From Flavobacterium sp. HBTb2-11-1 (lineage in GTDB: Bacteria > Bacteroidota > Bacteroidia > Flavobacteriales > Flavobacteriaceae), in assembly GCF_009826975.1 (NCBI RefSeq), contig NZ_WUMO01000003.1, positions 310,001 to 374,000 of the forward strand: 64,000 nucleotides of DNA, written 5' to 3'. How positions within the stretch are numbered: the first letter of the stretch is position 1; each line of letters starts with the position of its first letter. A model generated the notes under the pieces. It was given only the letters and a program-made list of their open reading frames with translations. It was not told the DNA's origin and made no database searches. Shown piece after piece: positions 30,495 through 39,800 of the stretch. A program made the position numbers and the translations under genes.

Positions 30495-32768
30495 ATGAAA
30501 AATACAAAGTCGCTCATTTTTTTAGCAGCAAGTTTTCTTCTTGCCATAAATAGCAGTGCTCAGCAGAATGTACATCAATATGTTGATCCAATGATAGGTT
30601 CAGAAGGCGTAGGAAGAGTTTTTATCGGGCCTTCTTGTCCGTATGGAATGGTAAAACCAAGTCCAGATTGTACTTCTAGTCCAAACAGTGGTTGGCTTCC
30701 AGAACCAAAAGAAGTAACAGGATTCAGTCAGGTGCATGTGAGCGGAACGGGTGGCGGGCCAAAATACGGCAACATTCTGATTATGCCTTTTTCGGGTACT
30801 TTAGACAAAATGGATCAGATTTCTTATAGAGCTGAAGAAAATGTAAAACTGGGGTATTACGAAACTGTTTTCAAAGAAAATAATATAAAAACTGAAATTA
30901 CTACTGGAGAGAAAGTTTCATTTTATAGAATTACCTATCCCAAAAACAGCTCTAAAGAGTTAAAAATAGATCCAGGATTTTTTCTAGGAGAAGAAAAAAT
31001 TCCAGATGCCAGAGAAGCTCAGCAGTTTGTGGGTTCTCAGATCGAGATAGTTTCAGATACAGAAATAAGAGGTTACAGCAGAATTAGAGGCGGATGGAAT
31101 AACGGAAGAGCGTATACGGTTTATTTCTGTGCCGTTTTCGATCAGCCGATATCAAAATATGTAACTTTTAAAGACGGAAAATTCTACAATAACCAGAAAG
31201 CTCAGTTTGATTCAGGAAAGAAAACAGCAGCGCTTCTTTCTTTTGGAAATGCTGGAAAAGAAGAGCTGAACGTAAAAATCGGAATTTCGTTTTTAAGCGA
31301 ATTAAAAGCCAAAAACAATATAGAAGCAGAAATTCCGCATTGGAATTTTAATAACGTTTTAAGCACATTACAGAACAAATGGGAGAATTTACTAAGCCGC
31401 ATCCAGCTTTCAAAAGACACTTCAGAAGAATATAAAAAAATGTTTTATACCGGTTTGTATCACACCATGATTATGCCTGTAGACAGAACGGGAGAGAATC
31501 CATTATGGACCAATAACGAACCGTATTACGATGATTTTTATACCATTTGGGACACCTTTCGAACATCAAGTCCACTAATCACTTTAATTGACAGTAAACG
31601 AAAAGTGGATATCATCAATGCCATGCTGAATATTTATAAACGCGAAGGCTATTTGCCCGAAGGCAGAAGCGGAAACGATAACGGAAGAACTCAAGGAGGA
31701 TCAAATGCTGAGGTGGTTATTGCCGACGCTTTTGTGAAAAACTTAAAAGGAATTGATTACGAGCTGGCGCTGCAGGCAATGCTAAAAGACGCCACAGTGC
31801 CGCCTGGAGGAAATGAAGAAAAAGAAGGAAGAGGCGGACTTATAGATTACCTAAAACTAGGATATGTTCCGTATGGCACAGACCGCGCAGGAAACCGAAC
31901 AATTGACTATTCGTACAATGATTATAATATTGCCACGGTAGCCAAAGGTTTAGGCAAAACCGAACTCTATAATCAATACATGAAACAGGCGGAAAGCTGG
32001 CAGAATTTATGGCGTTCTGATTATGAAAATAATGGTGCCAAAGGATTTATCATGCCAAAAGACAAAGATGGAAACTGGCTGGACGATGTAGTTTTTGGAG
32101 AATCTAAAATCCAGAAACCGACTTTTAAATATACGCCCGTCATTATCGAATCGCCTTGGTATGTTTGCCACTGGTGCGTGTTTTTTTACGAAGGGACTTC
32201 TTGGGAATATTCATTCAGTATTCCGCATGACGTTCCAGAATTAATCAAGAAATCAGGAGGAGAAAAAGCGTTTGAAAACCGTCTGGATATTTTCTTTGAT
32301 CAGAATTTATATAATGTGGCCAATGAGCCTTCATTTTTAACGCCTTGTTTGTACCATTGGATCGGGAAACCTTATTTGAGCAGCGACAGGATTAGAACCA
32401 TTATAAAGAATAATTTTAATACTTCAAGAGAAGGTTTGCCGGGAAATGATGATTCTGGAGCAATGTCCTCGTGGCTGGCTTTTCATATGATGGGATTGTA
32501 TCCAAATGCAGGACAACCTTATTATCTGATCAATACGCCTTTGATTAAAGAAACAGCAATTCAGCTGGAAAATGGAAAAAAGTTTACCATTTCGGCTAAA
32601 AAAATGACAGATAAAAACAGATACATAAAAAGCGCGCTATTAAATGGAAAACCATACAGTAAAGCTTGGATTACGCATGATGATATTAATAACGGTGGCG
32701 AATTGGTTTTAGAAATGGATTCAAAACCTTCAGCTTGGGGAACAACAATTTTACCTCCAACGAAATAA
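30495..32768 (+). CDS. Secreted GH92-family protein without the usual acid Glu
   Basis: 757 residues with a signal peptide ending NSSAQ. The opening YVDPMIGSEGVGRVFIG and the GFSQVHVSGTGGG block are typical GH92. The base motif GNDDSGAMS is intact (Asp652, Asp653). In the acid motif, equal-length alignment by eye puts Asn396 (in RSGNDNGRTQ) where GH92 mannosidases have Glu. Known: a GH92 that removes mannose from mannose-1-phospho-6-mannose has an amide residue at this place, because phosphate needs no protonation on leaving. Inferred: this enzyme may act on a phospho-linked mannose. It is in the middle of the GH92-GH92-unknown-phosphoesterase-HTCS2 operon, with the next start 14 bases on. 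Confidence 0.85.
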   Translation: MKNTKSLIFLAASFLLAINSSAQQNVHQYVDPMIGSEGVGRVFIGPSCPYGMVKPSPDCTSSPNSGWLPEPKEVTGFSQVHVSGTGGGPKYGNILIMPFSGTLDKMDQISYRAEENVKLGYYETVFKENNIKTEITTGEKVSFYRITYPKNSSKELKIDPGFFLGEEKIPDAREAQQFVGSQIEIVSDTEIRGYSRIRGGWNNGRAYTVYFCAVFDQPISKYVTFKDGKFYNNQKAQFDSGKKTAALLSFGNAGKEELNVKIGISFLSELKAKNNIEAEIPHWNFNNVLSTLQNKWENLLSRIQLSKDTSEEYKKMFYTGLYHTMIMPVDRTGENPLWTNNEPYYDDFYTIWDTFRTSSPLITLIDSKRKVDIINAMLNIYKREGYLPEGRSGNDNGRTQGGSNAEVVIADAFVKNLKGIDYELALQAMLKDATVPPGGNEEKEGRGGLIDYLKLGYVPYGTDRAGNRTIDYSYNDYNIATVAKGLGKTELYNQYMKQAESWQNLWRSDYENNGAKGFIMPKDKDGNWLDDVVFGESKIQKPTFKYTPVIIESPWYVCHWCVFFYEGTSWEYSFSIPHDVPELIKKSGGEKAFENRLDIFFDQNLYNVANEPSFLTPCLYHWIGKPYLSSDRIRTIIKNNFNTSREGLPGNDDSGAMSSWLAFHMMGLYPNAGQPYYLINTPLIKETAIQLENGKKFTISAKKMTDKNRYIKSALLNGKPYSKAWITHDDINNGGELVLEMDSKPSAWGTTILPPTK

Positions 32769-32782
32769 AAAGGATAAACAGG

Positions 32783-33343
32783 ATGAAAAATATATTTTTA
32801 ATGCTTCTTTTCTGCATCGTTTATCAGAAAGGAATTGCACAGCAGTACATTCCGACAATAAAAAATAACACACAGCTGCATTATGTCTGCAAGCTTCACG
32901 GACAGACCAGAAGTCTTCAGCTCACTGCCGAAACAGCAGCAGATAAACTGGCTTTTAAATTGGAAACCAGAGGCGTTAAAAGTAAAATTGTGATGCTTTC
33001 AGAAGCCGTACAAAACGGAACCGAATTAAGTTTCAATCAGGGAGAATATGCACCTGTTTTAAACTTAAAACCAACAGAAACGTTTTTTATGATTTCGCAG
33101 TCGGCTTATCAAGATTTAGTCAAAAAAGGTTCCTTTGTTTATAATAATACAACCTATGTTCTAGATGAAAAAAATGCAGAAAGTGTTCAAATTGAAGGCA
33201 AACCAATTGATGCTCTGCATGTAAAAGCGCAGATTGATGAAACTGAAATGTGGATTGTAAAAAATCCAGATTTTCCGCTAATTTGTAAAATCACCAATAA
33301 TCCGTTAGGAATCAACCCAACCTTGGTAAAGGTCGTGAATTAA
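32783..33343 (+). CDS. Unrecognised secreted protein, 186 residues
   Basis: The chosen ATG at 32783 follows AAAGGATAAACAGG and gives a clean signal peptide (MKNIFLMLLFCIVY, cut near GIAQ). A start at 32735 would overlap the GH92 gene and hide the signal peptide. I do not recognise the family. What can be seen: about 165 mature residues, no lipobox, no membrane helix after the signal, alternating beta-strand character, and lines such as LHYVCKLHGQ and TEMWIVKNPDFPLI. The pattern of an early beta-rich half and a late 'IVKNPDFPLICKI' strand recalls DUF3108-like periplasmic beta proteins, but this is weak. Its place between GH92 and the phosphoesterase, with tight spacing, argues for a role in the same process. 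Confidence 0.8.
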   Translation: MKNIFLMLLFCIVYQKGIAQQYIPTIKNNTQLHYVCKLHGQTRSLQLTAETAADKLAFKLETRGVKSKIVMLSEAVQNGTELSFNQGEYAPVLNLKPTETFFMISQSAYQDLVKKGSFVYNNTTYVLDEKNAESVQIEGKPIDALHVKAQIDETEMWIVKNPDFPLICKITNNPLGINPTLVKVVN

Positions 33344-33396
33344 TAAAATTAATTTCACCCAAACGGTTAAAGTTTCTGAGTTATAATGAATAAACC

Positions 33397-35229
33397 ATGG
33401 CATTTAAAAATTTCTTTTGGGTATTGATTTTTGCTGTTCTGATTTCCTGTAAGACAGAACAGCATTCGCATGACCAAAAAACAAAGATTGCTTTTATAGC
33501 CGATGCGCATTTGCAGGATATTTTTGCCAAATTTGAAGATAACAGTTATCAAGGCATTCAAAACCCTGAGACGGGCCAATATGCCAATATCAGAACCATG
33601 AATGCGCAACTGCATTCTACCCGAATTTTTAATGAAAATTACTTCGCTTTTTTAGAAGCTTTAAATGATATTGTAAAAAGAGGCATAAAACAGGTGGTGC
33701 TTCCTGGCGACTTTAGCGATGACGGACAGCCTGTACATGTTCGCGGATTACGAAAAATTCTCGGTCAATATTCCCAGAAATACGGTATTTCATTTTATGT
33801 AACCACAGGAAATCACGATGTTGTGAGGCCTTTTGCACAAGATGCTGTTAAAACTGATTTTTTAGGAAAAGACGGAAAAGAACAGATTATCAGTAGTTCT
33901 GAAAATATTTTTAATAAAAGTAAAAGCGAACTCGTTCCCATCATAACCGCCGATATCAAAAACTGGGGATACAAAGAAACGATTCATGAAATGCAAGATT
34001 TTGGTTTTTTTTCCAAAAAGACTGATTTGTACTGGGAAACGCCATTTTCAAAATACACTTATTCAGAATATAATTTTGAAGAAGCTCAAAAAGAATCTCC
34101 TTTAGAAAAAAGAACTTACGCAGTTAAAAATACCAATTTGTTTCTGCCAGATGCAAGTTATTTGGTGGAACCGGTTAAAGGAATCTGGCTTTTAGCAATT
34201 GATGCCAATGCCTATGTTCCGAATGAAAGATTATCAGGAAAAACAAATGATCCGCATGATTTTTCGGGAGCCAATATAGGCTACAATAACGTTCTGATTT
34301 ATAAAAGCCATTTGCTAAACTGGGTAAAAAAAGTCGCTGCAGAAGCCAAAACGAAAGGAAAAATTCTGATCGCTTTCAGCCATTACCCAATGGTGGAATT
34401 TAATGATAATGCTTCGCCTGAATTAAAGCAGCTTTTTGGCGCCGATAAAATGCAATTGCAACGCGTTCCAAATGAAGAAGTGGCGCAACAGTTTGCAGAT
34501 GCTGGAATTCAGGTTCATTTTGGCGGACACATGCACATCAATGATACTGGCGTTCGAAAAACAGCAAAAGGAAATACGCTTTTTAATATTCAAACCCCAT
34601 CGCTTGCGGCTTATATGCCTGCTTATAAAATATTGACAATTCATTCTAATTCAGAACTCGAAGTGGAAACCGTTGTGGTAGGGAAAGTCAATAAATACAA
34701 TAGTTTGTTTCCTTTTTATGAAGAAGAATATGCCCATTTAAAAGAAATCAAAAGCAATGCAATCTGGAACAAAGAAATTTTAAAAGCAAATGATTATAAA
34801 GATTTTACCACTTGGCATTTGAAAGAATTAGTGAGGTTGCGTTTTTTGCCAGAAGATTTTCCAGTCGAATTTCTAAAATCAATTGTAAATCTTTCTGGAA
34901 GGGATTTGTTAGAAAAAAGTAATAGCCAAAGCCTTGATAATAATCTGAAAGAAAGTTTATTAACTCGTTCTGATTTTGAATCATGGAACGGATTCGACAT
35001 GATTTTCGATTTTTACCGTTTAAAAAATGCTGGAGAACTGGCTGTTACAGACATTGGAACCAAGAGATTAAAGCAATATGAGCTGATTTGCAAAGAATTA
35101 AAAAAATCAGATAATCCAGAACTAGTTTTATGGTCGGAGATATTCTCTAAAACTATGAATGGCGAACCTTCCAATCATTTTAAGATCGATTTGAAAAATA
35201 GTAAAATCCATAACTTATCTGTTAAATAA
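33397..35229 (+). CDS. Lipoprotein calcineurin-like metallophosphoesterase
   Basis: 610 residues with a lipobox (LISCKTEQ, Cys about residue 18). The metal-binding motifs of the calcineurin-like fold appear in order: ADAH (about residue 36), GDFSDD (about 107), GNHD (about 142), SHYPM (about 328) and GGHMH (about 371). Known: such enzymes use two metal ions to cleave phosphomono- or phosphodiesters. The C-terminal 200 residues form an extra helical region that I do not recognise. Being lipidated, it should face the periplasm or cell surface. It is the fourth gene of the GH92 operon, 53 bases after the unknown gene and 52 bases before HTCS2, so its substrate is probably a phosphate ester in the glycan taken up by this locus. 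Confidence 0.87.
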   Translation: MAFKNFFWVLIFAVLISCKTEQHSHDQKTKIAFIADAHLQDIFAKFEDNSYQGIQNPETGQYANIRTMNAQLHSTRIFNENYFAFLEALNDIVKRGIKQVVLPGDFSDDGQPVHVRGLRKILGQYSQKYGISFYVTTGNHDVVRPFAQDAVKTDFLGKDGKEQIISSSENIFNKSKSELVPIITADIKNWGYKETIHEMQDFGFFSKKTDLYWETPFSKYTYSEYNFEEAQKESPLEKRTYAVKNTNLFLPDASYLVEPVKGIWLLAIDANAYVPNERLSGKTNDPHDFSGANIGYNNVLIYKSHLLNWVKKVAAEAKTKGKILIAFSHYPMVEFNDNASPELKQLFGADKMQLQRVPNEEVAQQFADAGIQVHFGGHMHINDTGVRKTAKGNTLFNIQTPSLAAYMPAYKILTIHSNSELEVETVVVGKVNKYNSLFPFYEEEYAHLKEIKSNAIWNKEILKANDYKDFTTWHLKELVRLRFLPEDFPVEFLKSIVNLSGRDLLEKSNSQSLDNNLKESLLTRSDFESWNGFDMIFDFYRLKNAGELAVTDIGTKRLKQYELICKELKKSDNPELVLWSEIFSKTMNGEPSNHFKIDLKNSKIHNLSVK

Positions 35230-35281
35230 TTTTAATATTTATTAGATCAAAAAGACTAAATTGCATTTATAATTTATTTTC

Positions 35282-38200
35282 ATGAGATTAAAATTCCTTA
35301 TAGTATTCTTATTATCTGCCAGTTTTTATTATTCCTATTCACAGAATATAAAATTTGCGCATTATAACGACAATAATGGACTGTCTCATAATTCCGTGCG
35401 CCATATTGTACAGGATCAAAAGGGTTTTATGTGGTTTGGAACATTCTCTGGATTAAATCGTTTCGACGGTTATCAGTTCAAGAATTACATGAGTTCCACT
35501 CCTGGAAAAAATAAATTGTACAATGATGATATTACCGCTTTAGAATTAGATGAAGCTTCCAATAATTTATGGATAGGCACTAGAAAAGGATTGACGCTTT
35601 TTAAAATGGACACTCATGTCTTTACCACTTTTTTTCATAAAAAGAATGATCCAAACAGTTTGCCTGATGATGAAGTAAGATCGGTTTATGCAGATAAATT
35701 CAATAGAGTTTGGGTGGGTACCAAAACCAAAGGAGCCTACCTTTTTTCTCTTAAAGAGAACCGATTTGAGAAAATCCAGCTTAAAGGTTTTGATTATGTC
35801 AAAGACATTTTTGAAGATAAAAATGGCAATGTTTGGGTTGGTAGTTACGAAAAATCGGGTGTGGCCAAAATTACAATGGATGCAAAAGGGGCAATTGTTA
35901 GAATTATGACCTATACGCTTTCTGTACCCAATTCAAATATCAAAAACCCTTATCTTAATTTTATTTATGAAGATGCCAAATCGGATATTTTCATCGGAAC
36001 CAGAGAAGGACTATATAAATTGGAAAAAGCCAAAAATCAGTTTGTCAATCTGTACATTGATAATAAACAGGTTAGAGGTGCTTTAGGGCCTTATTTTCTA
36101 TCTGTTGCAAGAGCTCCAGACGGTAAATATTGGGTAGGAACTCTGGGCGGATTATTGGTTTGCAATGAGCTGGAAGATATTCAGAAAGGAAATTACAAAT
36201 GGTATTATTCCATTTTGTCTGATGATAGTTCGCTGGTTGATAATTTAATAGCATCTCTTTATTTTGATAAATCTGGTGTCTTATGGATTGGAACCGAAGA
36301 CGGTTTGGACAAATATGATCCTTATGAAAATCAGTTTACATTAAACAAAGACATATCGCGTTCTATTGGCAATCAAGCGCCTAGAATTCGGGGTTTTGCT
36401 AAAACATACGATGAAAAAGTAATTGTAGCGACTTATCATAACGGACTTTTTATATCGAATACAAAAGGTTCAGTTCCTTTGCACAACAATGGAAAAGATA
36501 TTGCCAGCATTTATTCAGATGACGGAAAAATCTTTTACTGCGGTCTTTGGGATGGAAATATTTTGGTGTACAATTACCTCACAAATTCTTCGAGAGAAAT
36601 ACATACAGGATTTGATAATTCGCCTGTTTTTGCTTTTTCTAAAATTGATGGAGAGTCTCTCATTGCGGGTTCATTTGGAGAAGGTGCTTTAATTTTAAAT
36701 ACTAAAACCCTACAAGTGCAGACCTCAAGCAAGCTTCTGCCAAACTTTCAAATCAATGCGATTGATAGAGATGCCAAAAACAATATATGGTTTGCTACAG
36801 AAACGGGAGTGGTAAAATACAATATCAATTCTGGGAAAATAGAAACCTATTCATCACTATTTGTGAAAGAAAAAGGCGTTCCTCATGATGAGAATGTAAG
36901 TGATGTTTTAGTGGATGTAAAAGGTAAAATTTGGGCTTCAACACGCTCGGGACTTTGTTTGTACAATCCGAAAAAGAACGAATTTGAGCCCGTAAAAAAA
37001 CTGAAGGAACTTTCAGGAAAATGGATTACCGATATTCTCTCCGATGCAAAAGGAAACTTATGGCTGAACATCAATAACAATAACATTGCTTTTGTTAAAG
37101 GTGATTTAAAAGACATCAGCATTTATCACGTAAACAGCGGTAACAGATTGGACGTTTTTAGCTCAAGCGGTTTCTTTTATTTCAATAATTCAAATATTTT
37201 TCTGGGAGGCAAAAACGGCGTCATTTCTTTTTCGCCTCCAGCAATGAAACGAAACAAATGGTCGCCCATGCCTGTTATTTCTGAATTTAAGATTCAGAAT
37301 GAAGAAGTTTTTCCAGAAATGGAAATTAATGGAGAAATACCGCTTTCAAAAGATCTGAATTATGGCAAAGAAATAGAGCTTACGCATAAAAACCGCAATT
37401 TTTCGATTCAGTTTTCTGCTCCTTCATTTGCAAATGAAAAACTGAACAGGTTTCAATACATGCTCGAAGGTTTTGATAAAAATTGGATTACAGCTAACAG
37501 CACTTCTAGAATTGTGCAGTATACGAATTTGTATCCTGGCAATTATATTTTTAAAATACGATCAAGCAATAGTGACGGATATTGGAGTAAAACCGTTTCT
37601 TATAAAATAAAAATCCTGCCTCCGTTTTGGCTTACGCCGACTTCATTTTTGATGTTTTTTGCGATTCTGTTTGGGGTTTTCTATTTTATCAGAAGAGAAA
37701 TTAAAAACCGAATCCGCTTGAAACAAGAACTGCTTACCGAAAAAGTAAACAGAGAACACGATATAAAACTCAATAATGAAAAGCTGCGTTTCTTTACCAA
37801 TATTTCGCATGAATTAAGAACGCCTTTGACCTTGATTTTAGGCCCAGCAAAACAGCTTTTGGAGGAAAACAGCAACGCAACCGATTATGAGAAAAGCCGA
37901 TACAATCTCATTTATCAGAATGCAAGCCGACTATTGAATCTGGTAAATCAGGTTTTAGATTTCAGAAAAGCGCAATCGGGCGAATTAAAGCTCAAAGTAA
38001 CGCAAACGGATATCCTTTCTTATTCGAGAAATATTTTCGATTCGTTTAAGGAAATGGCTTTTGACAAAAAAATTAGGCTCAATTTTATCACAAAAGAGCA
38101 AGAGATAAACGGATGGCTGGACAATGATAAATACGATAAAATACTGTACAATCTTTTATCAAATGCCTTGAAGTTTACCAATAAAAATGGCAATGTAGAT

Positions 38201-39313
38201 TTGTATATCGGACTTAAAGACACGATTGAAGAAGTTTTAGTGATTGAAGTAACCGACGACGGAATCGGGATTCCGTTAAAAAGTCAGAATAAAATCTTTA
38301 AACGTTTTTATCAGGTTGCAAACAGTCAAGCAAACAATACAGGATCAGGGATTGGTTTGTCGCTGGTAAAATCTCTGGTGTCTCTTCACAAAGGTGTTAT
38401 TTCTGTTGAAAGCACGCCAGGAAAAGGAAGTACATTTAGAGCCGAAATTCCGATAGACCGCGATTCTTATGAAAGTAAAGAAGTCTTTGAATATGCTATT
38501 AAAAATGACAATTTGAGCATGCTTATTCCAGAAAAAGCAGCTAAGAAGATCATTCAAAATACAGATTTAAAAGAAAAAATCTTAGTGATTGAAGACAATA
38601 GCGAACTCAGAAAATATCTGGTAGACTATTTGTCTGATTATTACAAAGTTTACGAAGCAGAAAATGGACAGGAAGGTTTGAAAATCTGCCGTCAGATTAA
38701 GCCAATCTTATGTGTTACAGACGTGATGATGCCTGTTATGGACGGATTGGAATTTTGCCGCGAACTTAAAAATGATGAATTCATCAGTCATATTCCAGTT
38801 ATAATGCTGACGGCTCTTTCTGAAAATATGGATAAAGTGAAAGGTTATGATACTGGTGCAGATGGTTATCTAGTAAAGCCTTTTGAACCATTATTGCTTA
38901 AAACAGTTATTGAGAATATGATCAAATCGAGATTAGAGCTCAAACAGAAATTCTCTGGTGAGGTAGAAAGCAAAGTAAGCATGCTGACGCACTCGCCAAT
39001 AGATGAAGAATTTATGGAAAAAGTGACCAATCTAATCAATGATAATTTGAGTGAAGTCGATTTGTCTACCGATTTCTTATGCGATAAATTGGGAGTAAGT
39101 TCGTCTAAACTCTACAGAAAAATTAAAGAGCTTACCGACTTGGCACCAAATGAATTCATTAGAACAATCCGTTTGAAAAAATCGGCAGAACTGCTTAAGA
39201 CTAAAAAATATAATGTTTCTGAAGTGACCAATCTTGTTGGTTTCAATGATCCGTTATATTTCAGCAGATGCTTTAAAAAGCAGTTTGGTTTCCCGCCGAG
39301 CAAACTGATATAA
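35282..39313 (+). CDS. Hybrid two-component system regulator, HTCS2
   Basis: 1343 residues with a signal peptide ending YSYSQ. Order: two seven-bladed sensor propellers of reg_prop repeats (about 25-690), Y_Y_Y domain (about 705-780), one membrane helix (about 788-806), HisKA with phospho-acceptor His843 in NISHELRTP, HATPase with GSGIGLSL, receiver with Asp1147 in TDVMMP, and AraC helix-turn-helix (about 1245-1340, ending FGFPPSKLI). Last gene of the GH92 operon, 52 bases after the phosphoesterase. Inferred: it senses a product of block 2 and binds the TCCAT repeats before susC and the inositol oxygenase gene. The sensor differs clearly from HTCS1, so the two should respond to different glycans. 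Confidence 0.95.
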   Translation: MRLKFLIVFLLSASFYYSYSQNIKFAHYNDNNGLSHNSVRHIVQDQKGFMWFGTFSGLNRFDGYQFKNYMSSTPGKNKLYNDDITALELDEASNNLWIGTRKGLTLFKMDTHVFTTFFHKKNDPNSLPDDEVRSVYADKFNRVWVGTKTKGAYLFSLKENRFEKIQLKGFDYVKDIFEDKNGNVWVGSYEKSGVAKITMDAKGAIVRIMTYTLSVPNSNIKNPYLNFIYEDAKSDIFIGTREGLYKLEKAKNQFVNLYIDNKQVRGALGPYFLSVARAPDGKYWVGTLGGLLVCNELEDIQKGNYKWYYSILSDDSSLVDNLIASLYFDKSGVLWIGTEDGLDKYDPYENQFTLNKDISRSIGNQAPRIRGFAKTYDEKVIVATYHNGLFISNTKGSVPLHNNGKDIASIYSDDGKIFYCGLWDGNILVYNYLTNSSREIHTGFDNSPVFAFSKIDGESLIAGSFGEGALILNTKTLQVQTSSKLLPNFQINAIDRDAKNNIWFATETGVVKYNINSGKIETYSSLFVKEKGVPHDENVSDVLVDVKGKIWASTRSGLCLYNPKKNEFEPVKKLKELSGKWITDILSDAKGNLWLNINNNNIAFVKGDLKDISIYHVNSGNRLDVFSSSGFFYFNNSNIFLGGKNGVISFSPPAMKRNKWSPMPVISEFKIQNEEVFPEMEINGEIPLSKDLNYGKEIELTHKNRNFSIQFSAPSFANEKLNRFQYMLEGFDKNWITANSTSRIVQYTNLYPGNYIFKIRSSNSDGYWSKTVSYKIKILPPFWLTPTSFLMFFAILFGVFYFIRREIKNRIRLKQELLTEKVNREHDIKLNNEKLRFFTNISHELRTPLTLILGPAKQLLEENSNATDYEKSRYNLIYQNASRLLNLVNQVLDFRKAQSGELKLKVTQTDILSYSRNIFDSFKEMAFDKKIRLNFITKEQEINGWLDNDKYDKILYNLLSNALKFTNKNGNVDLYIGLKDTIEEVLVIEVTDDGIGIPLKSQNKIFKRFYQVANSQANNTGSGIGLSLVKSLVSLHKGVISVESTPGKGSTFRAEIPIDRDSYESKEVFEYAIKNDNLSMLIPEKAAKKIIQNTDLKEKILVIEDNSELRKYLVDYLSDYYKVYEAENGQEGLKICRQIKPILCVTDVMMPVMDGLEFCRELKNDEFISHIPVIMLTALSENMDKVKGYDTGADGYLVKPFEPLLLKTVIENMIKSRLELKQKFSGEVESKVSMLTHSPIDEEFMEKVTNLINDNLSEVDLSTDFLCDKLGVSSSKLYRKIKELTDLAPNEFIRTIRLKKSAELLKTKKYNVSEVTNLVGFNDPLYFSRCFKKQFGFPPSKLI

Positions 39314-39331
39314 TTAGGTTTTCTTCTGCCA

Positions 39332-39542
39332 CGAATTGCACAAATTTCCACTAATTTATAATTGTAGCCTTTGTCAAAGTTTAAAACTTTGACAAAGGTC
39401 TTACACACCGTTTTGGCATTTGAGCGAAAGAAAAATCTAAAGTAAAATTCGATTAAGATGAGAAAAACATAGCCCAAGGTTTCAACCTTGGGTACACGAT
39501 CCATTTTCATTAATGTATAATTTGTGAAATTGGTGCAATTCG
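39332..39542. repeat. Composite palindromic element with two inner palindromes
   Basis: The ends match as an imperfect inverted repeat: CGAATTGCACAAATTTCC (from 39332) against the complement of GAAATTGGTGCAATTCG (to 39542). Inside are two near-perfect palindromes, CCTTTGTCAAAGTTT with AAACTTTGACAAAGG (39368-39398) and CCCAAGGTT with AACCTTGGG (39473-39492). No ORF is credible here. The rest of the 487-base gap (39543-39714) holds another AT-rich stretch with no clear structure. The layout suggests one repeat inserted in another. This is likely a dispersed intergenic repeat, but its genome copy number cannot be seen. Confidence 0.65.
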
Positions 39543-39714
39543 AAGTAAATATTCTCTACGAGTAAATGAAAATTCGTGAATTACTTCGCCAGTTCGCTAT
39601 CGCTCGAGTTGTGGCTAAAAAAGACAAAGCCCAACATTAAAAAATCTAAATAGCAACCTTACAGAACAAGCCTTTTTGCATGTTTTTAAGGTAGAAATCC
39701 TATAAAAACCAAAA

Positions 39715-39744
39715 TTATCCATGTTTTTGATGTATTAATCCATT
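39715..39744 (+). promoter_or_regulatory. 21-base-spaced direct-repeat operator ahead of inositol oxygenase
   Basis: TCCATG (39718) and TCCATT (39739) are 21 bases apart, in the contexts TTATCCATGTTTTTG and TAATCCATTTTGAA. This copies the arrangement before susC, including the distance to the start codon (62 here, 66 there). Confidence 0.65.
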
Positions 39745-39772
39745 TTGAACGGAGTATGTAATTCTACTTTTG
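39745..39772 (+). promoter_or_regulatory. Inositol oxygenase promoter
   Basis: TTG (39745-39747), 17 bases, then TACTTTTG (39765-39772), a perfect TAnnTTTG match. The TTG directly follows the downstream operator half-site. Confidence 0.65.
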
Positions 39773-39800
39773 TCTTATAACATTATAACTATTTAGCATT

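Noticed and set aside
39112..39510. 132-codon - strand ORF across the end of HTCS2 and the repeat
   Set aside because: It runs antisense to the AraC domain and through the palindromic element, with no sensible protein features.
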